Assembly: GCA_018350325.1 (NCBI GenBank)
Contig: JAEVLN010000001.1
Location: forward strand, 6,353,254 to 6,417,253
Source of the DNA: Globodera rostochiensis
Taxonomy: Eukaryota; Nematoda; Chromadorea; Rhabditida; Heteroderidae
Direction of reading: 5' to 3'
DNA length: 64,000 bases
Below are positions 12,715-22,967 of this stretch, in pieces. Each line of letters starts with the position of its first letter. Position 1 is the first letter of the stretch. A program made the translations under genes and the position numbers. The notes beneath the pieces were generated by a model. That model saw only the letters and a program-made list of their open reading frames with translations, was not told where the DNA came from and ran no database searches.

Positions 12715-14140
12715 TTTTTGTGTAAATAAATTAAAAAAGCTTTTGATTTCACTGAATTTTATGATGTTATTAGTACATATTAAATCTATTTCATCCAGCA
12801 AGAAAAATGTCGTTTTTTTTTATAAAAATAAAAAAACAACCCTCCTCCGGTGAAGGCGGGAGTGTTGTTAGTAAATAGGGTCGGGATTCATATTTTTTTT
12901 AATGTTTTTTTTATAAATCCGGACCCTAAGTTATTAGAATGCTGAATGAATGAATGAATGAATTGAATGCATGAAAGGAGTCATTCCAACAGCACGATAA
13001 GATTGTTTGTCTCTGTGTGTTCAATAACCGATTTTTGAACGCAGAACACGAGAAAAGAGCAACGGAGAGAAAGGTCAACAACACTATCAATCATTCGTTG
13101 GGTTATTAGGTTCGCCACTGTACGAATGATTACGTATGGAAATAACATCAAATTGCTTTGATAAAGTAGTTGTGGATCTTCTTAGAAGCGCAAAGATTAG
13201 GTAAATAGTATTTAATTGTTTAGGTAAATAGTATTTAATTGTTTATTTAAAACAAAAATGTTTAAAAAAGAAAATATCTAAGAAAATTGTGGCGTTGGTT
13301 AAAATGCCACAAACGGTCAAATGACGGTGCCAACCAGGGATGGGAGCCGACGACCTCAAAAAATTTCGGAAATCGAAAATCGGAATTCCGAGGCCTTAAA
13401 ATTTTTCGGAAATCGGAATTCCGGTGTCTCAAAATTTTTCGGAACGGAATTCCGAGGCCTAAATTTTTCGGAAATCGGAATTCCGGGGTCTCAAAATTTT
13501 TCGGAAATCGGGAAGTCGGAAATCGGAATTCCGGGGTCTCAAAATTTTTCGGAAATCGGAATTCCGACCCCAAAAAAGACGGAAATCGGAACGTCGGAAA
13601 TCGGAATTCCGACCATCCCTGGTGCCAACCTGGGCGGTTCCTTGCGTATCAGTTGCCGAACGAAACACCGGGTTTTACAGACGCAAATTTAACAAACTCA
13701 AACTCGAGACAACCCTGGGCTTTATACCAACTTGAGGAACCGAACCAGTGACCGCCGCCGGTCATATAGTACCGCGGTATAATAATAATTAAAAAGGCTA
13801 TCAGAGAGGTGCCGTTCTCTAATTGCCGCTTTGTCTGCCCAAAATTCGTTTATTCGGCGTTTTGTCAACAATTCGTGCATCAAAACAACGGCCAGCCGGC
13901 TGAACAAATCTCATCAAAACAATCGCCGCCAGTTAATGAATCCGCTGTTAAGCTTTTTGGAGAGGACGACGATATGTTAGTGGCTCAAATAGGAAAAAGC
14001 GCTTTTTGACTTTCACTTTATAATATAAATAAATTTGTAATAATCAAATGAATAAATTAATTGTTATCAAATCCAAAAGCGCAAATAATCCAACTGATCG
14101 CGCAAATTCTGCAAAAAGTCTCTCCTTTCCCCGCCGGCGA
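12715..14140. other. Malate dehydrogenase / lipase divergent intergenic region
   Basis: The 5' ends of malate dehydrogenase (-) and the lipase (+) face away from each other across about 1.4 kb, so both promoters should lie here. Visible content is a short GAATGAATGAATG run near 12945, a duplicated 23-base AT-rich word at 13201-13250, and the hAT-like element at 13335-13621. No further exon was identified. Confidence 0.55.
13335..13621. mobile_element. hAT-like MITE with an internal minisatellite
   Basis: The element begins CAGGGATGG and ends CCATCCCTG, short terminal inverted repeats of hAT type. It is flanked by a perfect 8-bp direct repeat, GTGCCAAC (13327-13334 and 13622-13629), the target-duplication length of hAT transposons. 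Its body is about five tandem copies of a roughly 33-bp unit containing TTTTTCGGAAATCGGAATTC. There is no transposase, so it is non-autonomous. Confidence 0.85.
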
Positions 14141-16021
14141 ATGTTCGTCTTTTTCCTTCCGCTGCTTTTCCCGCCCGCCGCCCTTCCGACCATTTCCAAG
14201 CCCTTCCGGCAATTTGTTGACGACCGATTTGGCCCGGGCGTCGCGGACCTTTTGGCCCGAGAGGATTTGGGTGACGTTGGCTCCTACGGCGGCGGGGAAC
14301 ATGTGGCCGGCGAGAAAACCGAGTCAGTTTTTCGGCATTTATCAGCAAGATGATTTCCTTAATAAAGCCCCCCCCCCTCTATTACCCCCCCCCCTCTAAT
14401 AGCTCCCCCCCCCTCTAATAGCCCCCCCCCCTCTAATAGAGCCCCTACCCCCACTAATAGCCCCACCCCTCTAATAGAGCCCCTACCCCCACTAATAGCC
14501 CCTACCTCCACTAATAGCCCCACCCCTTAATAGAGCCCCTACCCCCACTAATAGCCCCACCCCTTAATAGAGCCCCTACCCCCACTAATAGCCCCACCCC
14601 TCTAATAGAGCTTCATTTTTTGGGGCTTAAAGAATGCAGCCCCGGGGCTCTATTAAAGACAATACGGTAGCTCACCTTTATGGCTAATGTGTGGTAAAGG
14701 GCCGATTCTTTACGATTGCCGCCGATGTTCTTTTGCCACTTTTAGCCATTTGCCGTACGATGGAATGCCAATTTGTACAGGCGGTTGTTTTGAGTAGGGT
14801 TGGCACTCCGACCCCGAAAAACCCCCGACAATTTGTAATTCCCCGATCCCCCCCCCCCGACCTTTCAATCCCGTCAAACCCAGATCCCCGATTTGTCCCT
14901 CCCCGAACGTCGGGGTGCCAAGCCTAGTTTAGGCAATTACGTCTGTTTATTGTACGCCTTAATCTGTCACTTTCAGCTCCGCTACTTTATAATTGCGGTC
15001 AGCCAATTTACCGACAGTCAGGTCAATATTGTGAATTCCCCGCGGCAATCCCGTCCCCCAGGGCTTTAATTTTTATCATGTAGTGTAATACAATTAAGCT
15101 TTTAAGGTCAACGTAATCGCTTATTCCCTCGGTGTGCCAATCGTCCGGAAGGTTCTCAGCCTACTCAAAACTAGAGATCGGACTTAGGGATCGATCGAGA
15201 TTTCGATCGAAAATCTCGAAAAATCGTCGAGATTTACCGAGATTTCGATTGAGACTCTCGATCGGTCCGATCTCTACTCAAAACTACCTCCACACCAGGG
15301 ATGGACGTGATCACGGATCACGCCAATCATGGCGTTTTTGGGGGTCCGTGACCGTACCCACACAAACACTGTACATAAATGTACAGTATAAATAAGGCAA
15401 TGTTGGGCGGCGTTTGCGTCGACCGGGGCGACCTCGGCCGTGGGTCATTGACGCGTTATGTGAACACATTTTTGGCGGTTGCGGGGCCCAACCGGGGCGT
15501 GTTGAGCTGCTCCTTGCCGCTCTCCGAGTTGCGCACCGCCTGCAACCCAATCAACGGACTCCGCTGCAACTCGCGCTTCCTCAACGACATTAACTCCAGG
15601 CAATTTGATCGGGGTTTTCAACCCTCGGGGGCTTTTGTACTATAAACTCTCAAATTCAACCCAATTTTTAGAAAGCATTATGAGGCACAAATTGTCTACG
15701 TTATCCAGTCAACAGGCGACCTGACTGTTGGTAATCTGGTTTGTGGTGTCCAGGTTCCTCCTAACTACATATTAGTGATGTTCGAGAGTCTCGAAAAGTC
15801 TCGGGCTTTTTTGAGGTCTCGAGTCTCAGTAAATTTCAGGTCTCGAATATCACTAATTACTAATTAAGCTAAGGGATATTCTCTTAAATGTGATATTAAA
15901 GACCACCGCGGTGCCTGGGGCCGACTATACGTTAACCTTCGAGGGCCTAACGCACCTCCAAGTGATCACACTGACAGTGCAGCAACAGTTCAAGCTGATC
16001 AGCCAACACATAGCCAATTAA
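14141..16021 (+). CDS. lips: Secreted lipase, nematode LIPS (lipase class 2) family; one segment not found
   Basis: Members are secreted alpha/beta-hydrolases thought to cleave lipid esters. Exons: 14141-14322 (signal peptide MFVFFLPLLFPPAALP, then LGDVGSYGGG), 14746-14783 (TMECQFVQA), 14977-15021 (LRYFIIAVSQFTDSQ), 15107-15151 (nucleophile elbow AYSLGVPIVRK, Ser), 15397-15599 (MLGGVCVDRGDLG..YVNTFLAVAGPN), 15672-15753 (VIQSTGDLTVG, probable catalytic Asp) and 15902-16021 (GLTHLQV, probable catalytic His, then the stop). Phases agree from exon 3 to the end. The intron after 15599 is GC..AG. The family's segment between the signal exon and TMEC, which holds the oxyanion-loop HG motif, should lie in 14323-14745. 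I cannot find it there, because that interval is filled by a minisatellite. The gene may be a pseudogene, may have a diverged exon, or may be misassembled. Confidence 0.8.
14366..14665. repeat. CCCC(T)CTAATAG minisatellite in lipase intron
   Basis: Units such as CCCCTACCCCCACTAATAG and CCCCACCCCTCTAATAGAG repeat about a dozen times, ending near an ATACGGTA word. It occupies the place where the missing lipase segment would be expected. A related TAATAATGTCGCC array with a TACCGTAT word lies at 32323-32460. Confidence 0.8.
14805..14927. mobile_element. Short GGTTGGCAC/GTGCCAAGCC inverted-repeat element
   Basis: It starts GGTTGGCACTCCGACCCC and ends AACGTCGGGGTGCCAAGCC, with C-rich filling. It is the same family as the element at 60126-60240 and has related sequences in the intron at 57395-57510. 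It sits in a lipase intron. No clear target duplication is seen here. Confidence 0.6.
15173..15275. mobile_element. 103-bp ATCTCGA-family element with 10-bp target duplication
   Basis: Terminal inverted repeats AGAGATCGGAC / GTCCGATCTCT enclose CGAGATTTCGATCGA-type units. The flanks carry a perfect direct repeat ACTCAAAACT (15163-15172 and 15276-15285). It sits in the lipase intron between the catalytic-Ser exon and the next exon. A 9-11 bp target duplication would fit a Mutator-like mechanism, which is inference. Confidence 0.8.
15771..15857. mobile_element. 87-bp palindromic element in last lipase intron
   Basis: Its ends are ATTAGTGATGTTCGAGA and TCTCGAATATCACTAAT, inverted copies with one or two mismatches, around GTCTCGA units. 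A relative with ends TTAGCGATG / CATCACTA lies at 55657-55731. Confidence 0.6.
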
Positions 16022-16467
16022 ATAATTTTAGAATTTTTCAAAAAAACCTCCAATTGCCAACCCATTCGATTTGTTTTTCCTCGCCCAATCATTTGTTCTT
16101 TTGTATGCATTTTGTTAATTTTTAAAGAATTCGGATGAATACAGTATTTTTTTAGGGTAATGGATTAAGATTTAAAATTTAAATACATTTCGCCAATATT
16201 GGATGAAATTTCTTTAAAAAAATATTTGAAGACAACACGCCAAAAGAGAAAAAATAAAAATGACCACCCCGCAACTTCTAAAAAAGCTTACCTAATTTAA
16301 TTTTTCAATAGGCGAGCGCTTAAATTACAGCAAGCTTAGGCCCCCCTCCGCTCTCCCAAAAATTTTTGAAAAATTTCGCGCAAAGAAAAAAAATTCGCTC
16401 AGAAAAGCTGCTGGACTCGGGCTTAACACAAGCTCTAACAACTATGTTTTTGGTTTAAAAATTTTAG
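16022..16467. other. Lipase / ADCK1 intergenic region
   Basis: AT-rich spacer between two genes on the + strand. The last bases (ATTTTAG, 16461-16467) form a splice-acceptor-like signal directly before the ADCK1 ATG, so the ADCK1 message may be trans-spliced or have a 5' UTR intron. No exon was seen. Confidence 0.5.
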
Positions 16468-18723
16468 ATGATTATTTCTTCGTTTCTCAAAAAAATTTTG
16501 AACTTCACATTAATTGGGGTCGGCGGCTCCACAACGCTTTATTTTTTACACACGAACGATTATTCACTTTCACATCTTGGCGTTGTACGGTTTGCACGTG
16601 CCGGACTAACTGTAAGCCAATTTTGTTTTGTTGTCTTTATAAATTATAATTTCTTTTTTTGTTTTTGACTGAAGGCTTCCAAAACGATGATTGATTACAA
16701 ATTTTCTTTGCTGGGCTTGGACAACGATTCGGCGGAGTACAAAGAGCGGATTTGGAAATGCCATCAACGGGGGGCTGATCGATTGCTGAGTTTGGCACGA
16801 AAGAACGGCGGAGTGTTCATCAAGGTCGGCCAGCACATCGCCTCACTGCAATATCTTCTTCCAGAGCCGTACACCGCCACACTTTCAATACTGCACTCAA
16901 AAGCGCCGGAAAGCAGTCTGAACGACATGAAAGCGGTTTTCTACAACAACTTGCACAAAAATGTGACAATTCATTATATATTTGAACTTTTGGGGTAAAT
17001 TGAGAATTCCCCCGTTTTTTTGTATATGCGTTGTGTGAATTGCCAAATTTGCAGCTGGACGATGTCTTCGATGAGTTTGACCCTCGGCCATGTGGCGCGG
17101 TTAGTGCTTTTTAATTTCTGAGTTTTTTTACTCTAAAATTTTAATCAGGAAACCGATTTTTTTTTTTTTTGTTAATTTTTGCTTTTTCTTAGGCTTCTCT
17201 CGCGCAAGTCCATAAGGCCAAACTGAAGTCAAGCGGCGAATATGTTGCAGTCAAAATACAGCATTTGCACGTGAAAGACCGCAGTTTTGTGGACATGGCC
17301 ACAATGGAGGTTTGTAAGTTCAGCAAAAAATTCAAAATTGATTTTTGGAAATTATGAAAAAAAAATTTTTTGTTTGAAAATTGATGGGGGGACTAGCCCG
17401 ACGATTACCCGAGAAAATTTCAAAATTTTTTGTTTTTTGCGTTAAGTTTTTTGTGAACGTCGCTTCCTTTGTTTTTCCTCAACTCAAACTGAACTGGCTC
17501 GTCCGGGAGACCAAATTGAACCTTCCGCAAGAATTGGACTTTCTTCACGAGGCCGCAAATGCGGAAAAAGTGCGCCAAATGTTTTCGCAAATGCATTTTG
17601 TTAAGGTTTGTTTTCTGTGTTATCACTTTTTATTTTTTCAAAAAAAAAAAAACCCGTTTCAGATCCCCAAAATCAACTACCAGTACTCCTCGGACAAGGT
17701 GTTGACCATGGAGTTTTGTGAGGGCGGTCAAATCAACGATTTGGACTATTACACGGGCCACAAAATTGACAAGCACAAGGTTTTGTTTTGTTTGTTCTCC
17801 TGGAGACTATGAAAAAGTGCTGAATTTGTTCAGATCTGTCGACAGTTGGGCGCTCTGTACAGCGAAATGATTTTTCGTCAGGGGTACGTCCACAGCGACC
17901 CGCACCCGGGCAATGTGCTGGTGAGGCGAAATCCACAGACCGGCCAGGAGGAAATTGTACTGCTCGATCATGGCCTTTACTGTGTAAGAAAATCTCCTTT
18001 TCAAAGAGTTCAATTCCAACCCAAACAGAATTGGCTTATTTGTTAGACCCTTCCGGACGAGTTGCGCATTGACTACGCAAAACTGTGGATTGCACTGATC
18101 AGGCCGGACAAGGACGAAATGCGGAGGGTATGCGAGCGGATGAACATCGGAGAGTACTACGGACTGTTCGCATGCATCGTATCGATGCGCTCGTGGAAGT
18201 CCGTCAGTGAGGGCATTTCAAGGACAGAAATTGACGAGACCGAGGTGAATAGGAGGGGGGGGGGGGGGGTGCGACTTTAAACCTAATTTAAATTTAATTC
18301 ACTTAAGCGATCGCATGTTAAAGAGTTCGCGGCCAATCTGATCCCCCAAATTTCTGTTGTGCTCGACTCAATGCCACGCCAAATGTTGCTGATACTGAAG
18401 ACCAACGACCTCCTCCGAAGCATTGCGTACAAATTGAGGACTGAACATCGGTTGGACAGCTTTTCGGAGGTGGGCGGACGGCTTTTCAACAAGTACTTTT
18501 CTGCTTTTGCTTTTATCGTTTGTGCAATGTTCAGATGACAAAACACTGCACGCGCGCCGTTTACTGCCATTCAATCGCCACTACCAACTCGTTGCTGAGC
18601 AAACTACGCCTCTACTTGGCAATGTACTTCCTGTTGGCCAAAATCAGCATCCTGGAGGCCCTGCTGGTGGTGAATGGACTGCTCAGAAAAGCATCGACAC
18701 GATGCCATCATTTGATGCTTTAG
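16468..18723 (+). CDS. ADCK1: ABC1/UbiB-family atypical kinase, ADCK1 type
   Basis: This is a mitochondrial aarF-domain protein of the UbiB family. Ten exons: 16468-16611, 16675-16962, 17055-17099, 17193-17309, 17447-17605, 17663-17779, 17834-17983, 18047-18244, 18308-18469, 18535-18723, giving 522 residues, the family length, with every intron in phase 0. The N-terminus has a hydrophobic segment (LIGVGGSTTLYFL). Family marks follow: FIKVGQHIASL (KxGQ motif), GAASLAQVHKA (the Ala-rich loop replacing the Gly-rich loop), VAVKIQH (ATP-site Lys), LNLPQELDFLHEAANAEKV, VHSDPHPGNVLV (catalytic loop) and IVLLDHGLY (DHG in place of DFG, as in ADCK1). The N-terminal Met directly follows a TTTTAG acceptor-like signal. 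No key residue is missing. Confidence 0.96.
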
Positions 18724-18969
18724 CTACCCAAATAGGTTAAAAATAAATTGTTAAAAATATATATTGAAATTGCTATAATAGTTGGCACATTTTGTCTTGA
18801 ACTGAATGAAGAGTATCAATCAAGTTCAGTGCGTTGCTCGTGGCAAATAATGAAACTTAAAGTTGTGGGGCGTTTTCTACTCATTGTTCTGTCTTTGGTG
18901 TAACGGTAATCGCTGTTGGATGAACTTGCTCAGAAGCTTTTTCATGGTGTCCGTTCCCGCGCCCGCCCC

Positions 18970-21900
18970 TCAGGCGCCCTCCTCCGTCGGCTCGGTTTCG
19001 AACTGCGGGAACAGAGTGCGCGGCTTCCACGCGCGCACTTTGTCCTTGACGGGGATGTGCGTCTGCAGAATTTCGACCCGTTGCTGCTCCAGCTCCTCCT
19101 GTTCCGGTGGCGGCCACTGGGCACTGATGCGACCGCCCCCGCCCAACTCCTTCTCCAGAAGGTTCTCCGGCGGGGGCCATTGACGGTTCTTCACGTCGCC
19201 CCCGCGGGCATTGTTCTTCCATGGCGCGTTGCCCACCCCACCGCCGTCCTCTTCCGGCTCAGCGCCATTTGCCTAAAAAATTGTTTTTTTTTTCTAAAAG
19301 GGTCTCAAAATGATCTCAGGACGGAATGGTTTGAAGCCTGAACACCCTCCCCCCCCCCTCCCCTTTTTTCAAAATAAAGTGTCTCGCTATTTTCAATTTT
19401 CACCAAAATCCATCCGTCGTCCGCGACACATTTTGTCTTCTCAGCATTGCTTAAAACGGAGAAACAACGAAATAATTTTGTTTGTTTGTTTCCAATTCGC
19501 TTTTGCCTACCCAACTTCGATTTGCTCCTCCTCTTCGTAGCCGGGAGGGGGCCACAATCGGCCGGTGTTCGGGTCGGGACCGATCCGCCCGGGCTGGTAG
19601 ACAGTCTTCTGGACGTGGTGTTCAACCTGTTCAGGGGGGGGGGGGTGTCTTCCAAAATTCCCCCATCCTCTGAATTATTCACATCGTGCTCCGGCACCCA
19701 TTCCTGAGCTTTCACTTTCGGCACCGATTGACGCTCCTCAAACAAAAAAATGTTGGCACTTTCCCTTTGTGTGCCTTATGTGTACCGCCCGCCCACCTTC
19801 TCCTCCTCTTGCGGAAATTCGTCCCATTGCACTTTGGAATAGCCGACCGCCTCGGGCACAATCGATTTCTGAATGCAAAGAATTGTACGGATTGGGCGGC
19901 GATTGTCCCACGCCGGTACCCCGGCCCCGGCCAACCTTTGCCTCACTTTCCACCAAAAAGTCGCCAGTCGCGTTCAGCTTGGCCGGTTGCACCTGCCAAA
20001 CAAATGGACATTCATTCCACTAGAGATCGGACCGACCGATCGAAATCTCGGTCAAGATTTTCGAGATTCTCGATCGGAATCTCGGTAAATCTCGATCAAG
20101 GTTTTCGAGATTCTCGATCGAAATCGCGGTAAAAAGTCCGATCGTCACATGCCACGCCAAAATCTAATTGCGGCACCCACCGGCTGGTACTCCGGCTGCA
20201 CGCGGCACTGCACTTGCCAGGCGTTGTCTTCCTGCATTTGTAGCATTTTTAGTCGGCTTTCGGGATAAACTTTCTTCAAAGCGTTCACCAGCAAAATTTC
20301 ATTGATTTTCTCTGCTAATCCTCTCCAACAAATCAAAGTGAAATGGCGGCAAAGTTTCCCAACAATTCATTCATTTTCTCTCATCCATCCCCCCCCCCCC
20401 ACTCCATCAGATCGGTTGGGGGAAAAGGATGAAGCATCAAATCGATCTATGGCCGATTCACCTCCCCCCCCCAACTCCGCCATACTTCCTTCACATTCCC
20501 ATCGAGAACATAAAATTGTACGCGTGCACATGTGCAGAGGAGCATTTGCGTATCCGATTCCCTCCCCCCCCCCCTCCAGCGATTGATCAATGAATGATGT
20601 TTTGTTGTGTTTACTCTCCCGTCGAACTTACAATGATCGGGTTTCGGGGCGCCGAGCCCTGGTCCAATTGTTGCTCCTCCGGCGCTTGTCCAGGCGGAAG
20701 TTTGTTGACAATTGAGTCCACCAATTTCGGCGTGTACTCCGCGTGCTGCAGGATTGGTTTGCTCGGCGCTTCGGGCAATTGGACTTCGCGCACGACGGGC
20801 GGCGGAGCGCGCGCCTGCGCGGCGGCCGGCGCTGGAGGGGTCGGCTTCCGCGGGGCAGCAGCCGCCGCTGCTTTTGGTTGCTGCTGCACCGGGGGCTTTG
20901 GCTGTTGTTGTTTGGCGGCCGATGCAGGAGGAGGAGCCGGTTTCGGTTGCTGTTGTTGAACAGGAGCTGCTTGGGGAGCAGTAGTTGGCTTTTTTGGCGG
21001 TTGTTGAGCAGGGACTGCTTGGGGAGGAGCCGGTTGGGGCGCCTTTGGCGCTTGGGACTGTTGTGCAGGAGGAGCCGGTGTTTTGGTGGGCTGTGGGGCG
21101 GCCGCGGCGGCGGCGGGTGCTGGAGCCTAAACAAACAATTGTGCAAAAATTCTTTTTTGTTTCAATGTTTCTCGAATCCCTGACCGGCGTTGGTTTTTGT
21201 TGTTGTGGTTGCTGTTTTGTTACCGTAGCGGCAGGGCTCAACGGTTGTTGTTGTTGTGCTTGCACTGCTTGAACTTGTGCCGCCTTGAATTTTGAGCCAC
21301 TTGTGAAAGTCCGCGCACCTTCCCCATTTCCACTCCCACCTGTTGTTGTAGTTGCTGCGTGCGCTCTTCCGCCTGTCGTTTGGCCGCTTCCTGTTGCGCT
21401 TTGATCTGCTGTTCTGCTTGGAGACGGGCCTGTTCTGCAGCCTGACTTTTGGACATTTTCGTTCTGATCAATTAATTTCTTTTTTTGATTTGTCTGAAGC
21501 AAACGGGATTTTTCGATGAGTTCATTTCATATTTTGACCGAGAATCGCGTCGAGATTTACCAAGATTTTTGAACATTCGGTTCAATTTATTTTGGTTAGC
21601 CGAATACGAAAGGAGAAAAAATGTTTTCCATGCTGCTTTCACTCAAACGCCGTCCCACCCATTCAAAAGGTTAAAAAAGTGTTGAAATTCGATCGTCCTT
21701 CTCAATTTCAATCAATCGATCACTTTACCCGAATTTTTTGCAACGTAAGTGAACAAAGTTTTAAATAGGTAAACAAAAAACCCCAGGGGGTTTCCCAACG
21801 GACATTTCACCAGTATGTACATCTACCAAAAGTGTGCGGTGGGGTTCACCTGCTGTTGATGCTGTTGACGTGCCGCCTCGGCTCGGGCGCGTGCTTCCTC

Positions 21901-22604
21901 TTGCAGTCGCAGTGCCTCTGCCCGCGCCTTGTCCATGGCCTCCTGCTGACGTCGCTTGGCCTCCTCCAGCGACGCTTGTTGTGCCGTTGCTGCCGCGCCG
22001 GCCGCTGCTGGCGACTGGGGCGCAGCGCTCGCCGGTGCCGGAGACGCCGGTGCCGCCGCTGTTTGGGTGGGTGCCGGCGATTGCGGCGGCTGTTGGGCGA
22101 CGGTGGGCGAGCCGGGCACTGCCGCCGCCACAGAATCCTCCGCTAAAAAACATTTTTGGTATGAATGGCTTTAGTTGGGTTGGGTTGGTTTCGCATTTTT
22201 GGTCTCTCATAGAGCCTGTCATTTTGAAAAATCCGGGATCTGGATTTGACGAAGGCCTGAATCTTGATTTCTGGATAAACAGAAGCCCTGTTGGATTTGG
22301 ATCCAGAAAAAATCTAGGGACTGGAGCCCCATATCCTGGACGAGCTCTAAGTCTCTCACTTTGCACTGTCTCTCCGCCGGCGCTGCTCGTCACCATTCGA
22401 ATTTGGCCTTGCTGACGTCGGACCTACAAAAAAAAAGTGTGGCACTTGCATTTGAGCACAAAAAGTGTGACTGTCAAGTGTCACCTGCGGGGCCTCCTCT
22501 TCCTCCTCCTCCTCTTCTTCGGAATGGGCACTTCCATTCTCTTGCTGAACCTGCTCCGTCTCGGGCTGCTCCGCGACGGCTTCTTCTTCCGATACGATAA
22601 CCAT
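18970..22604 (-). CDS. Pro/Gln/Ala-rich protein with C-terminal WPPPE repeats, function unknown
   Basis: Twelve exons in transcript order: 22485-22604, 22360-22423, 21850-22142, 21340-21441, 21185-21283, 20632-21126, 20181-20309, 19936-19992, 19797-19868, 19683-19736, 19516-19626, 18970-19272. All joins are in phase, giving 632 residues. The N-terminus is acidic (a run of nine Glu). Residues about 85-190 are Ala/Gln/Arg-rich and probably coiled coil (EEAKRRQQEAMDKARAEALR; AEQARLQAEQQIKAQQE). A long Pro/Gln/Ala linker follows, then a more ordered segment (YTPKLVDSIVNKLPPGQ, LKMLQMQEDNAWQVQCRV). The C-terminus has three variants of one motif: GRLWPPPGYEEEE, NRQWPPPENLLEKE and SAQWPPPEQEELEQ. 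There is no signal peptide or membrane span. It looks like a cytoplasmic scaffold; I do not recognise the family. The exon 11-12 join uses a weak donor (GTTGGG). Confidence 0.8.
20022..20147. repeat. ATCTCGA-family repeat in intron of WPPPE gene
   Basis: It starts AGAGATCGGACCGACCGATC and ends AAGTCCGATCGT, with CGAGATTCTCGATCG units between. The left end matches the element at 15173; the right end has decayed. No target duplication is visible. Confidence 0.6.
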
Positions 22605-22663
22605 ACTCAGCTGGAAACGAATTTAAACGCGATCAATCGACATTTATATGTAAGAGACCAAAC

Positions 22664-22959
22664 CAGGCGTGGACACGGATATCTGGATATACGGATATCC
22701 GTGGATATATCCGGATACGGACGGATAACGGATATGGCTTTTTGGATCGCCACGGATACGGACGGATGACGGAGATGGTTTTTTGGATCGCCACGGATAC
22801 GGACGGATGACGGATATGAAAAACCCACTTATCCGGATTCCGCTTTATATCCGCGGATATCCGGATATGGGTTTTTGGATCGCCACGGATACGGACGGAT
22901 ATGAGATTTTGAGGACGGACAGATACGGATACGAAAATTCGTATCCGTGCCCACGCCTG
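22664..22959. mobile_element. hAT-like MITE with internal GGACGGAT minisatellite
   Basis: Terminal inverted repeats CAGGCGTGGACACGGATA / TATCCGTGCCCACGCCTG (one mismatch) are flanked by a perfect 8-bp direct repeat GACCAAAC (22656-22663 and 22960-22967). The body is made of imperfect GGATACGGACGGATGACGG units. It is the second window element combining hAT-type ends with an internal minisatellite; the first is at 13335-13621. Confidence 0.88.
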
Positions 22960-22967
22960 GACCAAAC

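Noticed and set aside
12850..12935. Hairpin-like AGGGTCGGGATT / AATCCGGACCCT pair
   Set aside because: Only about 12 bases pair, with mismatches, and no target duplication is visible, so it is not listed as an element.
20447..21502. 351-codon - strand frame
   Set aside because: It is largely a shifted frame over exons 4-6 of the WPPPE gene. The phase-consistent exon frame gives the better Pro/Gln/Ala protein.
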